Assembly (NCBI RefSeq): GCF_043195135.1
Contig: NZ_JBAFWP010000004.1
Origin: NCEH01 sp043195135
Lineage (GTDB): Bacteria; Pseudomonadota; Alphaproteobacteria; Rhizobiales; Xanthobacteraceae
Length of the DNA: 64,000 bases
Direction: 5' to 3' (one strand)
The stretch's first letter is position 1; each line of letters begins with the position of its first letter. Made by a program: the position numbers and the translations under genes. Under the pieces are notes generated by a model. That model saw nothing but the letters and a program-made list of their open reading frames with translations, was not told where the DNA came from and searched no databases. Positions 63,721-64,000 of the stretch are shown piece by piece.

Positions 63721-64000
63721 GAGCCGGACGGCTGCGCAGGCCATGCGGCATAACCACACGTTCCATGCGTTACTGGCGCGCCGTTTGCGGGACATCAACG
63801 CGGCGGACGGATCTCTTCCTATGGTCCCACTTACGGGACGAGTAACGGAGGGGTCGAGGGACTGTCGCCACATGATGCGTCACGACCTGAAGGGGAGTGG
63901 CGGTCGCTTGCGCGCGTCCCGGAACTTCCTCTGCGAAGAGGAGGCCGTTCGATGCATGACGGCATGCCGGTTAGGCGCACATTGAGATGGAGAGGCTTGT
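63721..64000. other. Right end of the window without a clear gene
   Basis: A short plus frame (63743-63985) starts MRHNHTFHALLARRLRDINA, but it has no recognisable motif or good ribosome site. Nothing else is supported here. Confidence 0.4.

Noticed and set aside
63743..63985. An 80-residue plus-strand frame at the right edge
   Set aside because: No family pattern, no good ribosome site and unremarkable composition.

Overview
The window is GC-rich, densely coded DNA that looks like a chromosome of a facultatively sulfur-oxidising alphaproteobacterium of the order Hyphomicrobiales. The Xanthobacteraceae neighbourhood (Starkeya, Ancylobacter, Xanthobacter) is a reasonable guess. The grounds are an alphaproteobacterial Kelly-Friedrich sox set (soxSRT, soxVW, soxXA, soxYZ, soxB, soxCDEF), cydABX with cydDC, and codon use. 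The genus is inferred, not shown.

Layout. (1) 1-12400 is a patchwork. It holds an IS3-type end inserted in a tyrosine recombinase gene, remnants of a hydroxyacid dehydrogenase, a LacI regulator, a lipase and an IS481 transposase, and several intact genes: a LysR/YeiH pair, a transglutaminase-like protein, a GtrA/flavoprotein/epimerase operon, a VanX-type dipeptidase and an exported choloylglycine hydrolase-family enzyme. A 250 bp tract near 10.05-10.28 kb has repeats, two leftward terminators and pieces like a tRNA 3' end. (2) 12278-21682 is a leftward trb operon for conjugative mating-pair formation (trbBCDEJ-K-LFGI), with mostly ATGA-type overlaps. It ends in a truncated DUF2274 gene and has no traG, copG or relaxase beside it, so it is probably a stranded piece of a Tn4371-like integrative element. 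(3) 22150-37562 is the sulfur-oxidation core. A YeeE/YedE pair with an SQR-like flavoprotein is followed by soxT-R-S (leftward) and soxVW (rightward), soxAX (leftward), then soxYZB and soxCDE, an exported DsrE-family protein, soxF and a cytochrome c (rightward). (4) 37594-44615 is a leftward cytochrome bd block: a GbsR-type regulator, cydD, cydC, cydA, cydB and a 39-residue cydX. (5) 44941-57552 is a sulfide/persulfide detoxification region. It contains two ArsR regulators with Cys pairs, a methyltransferase, the leftward series persulfide dioxygenase - SQR - DUF2892 - RND pump - DUF302, a rhodanese, a TauE/SafE exporter, a 1-Cys-like peroxiredoxin, a second persulfide dioxygenase and an OxyR-like regulator. 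(6) 58672-64000 holds an ECF sigma/anti-sigma pair downstream of a beta-propeller and a DUF305 gene, a decayed second sigma gene, an NTF2-like secreted protein and an orphan AcfC-like binding protein.

How it fits together (inference from known families). The Sox proteins oxidise thiosulfate in the periplasm, with SoxV, SoxW and SoxS supplying reducing power and SoxT/PmpAB-type channels moving sulfur species. SQR and flavocytochrome c (SoxEF) oxidise sulfide. Persulfide dioxygenases and rhodanese process glutathione persulfide to sulfite, and TauE and YeiH could export sulfite or sulfate. Cytochrome bd is a sulfide-resistant terminal oxidase that suits this setting. Three ArsR proteins with a two-Cys layout are candidate persulfide sensors, and AT-rich CATTC/GAATG-type sites occur in several of the sulfur promoters. 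The least described parts are the RND pump apparently co-transcribed with SQR, the exported DsrE-family protein between soxE and soxF, and the OxyR homologue that lacks the second redox Cys.
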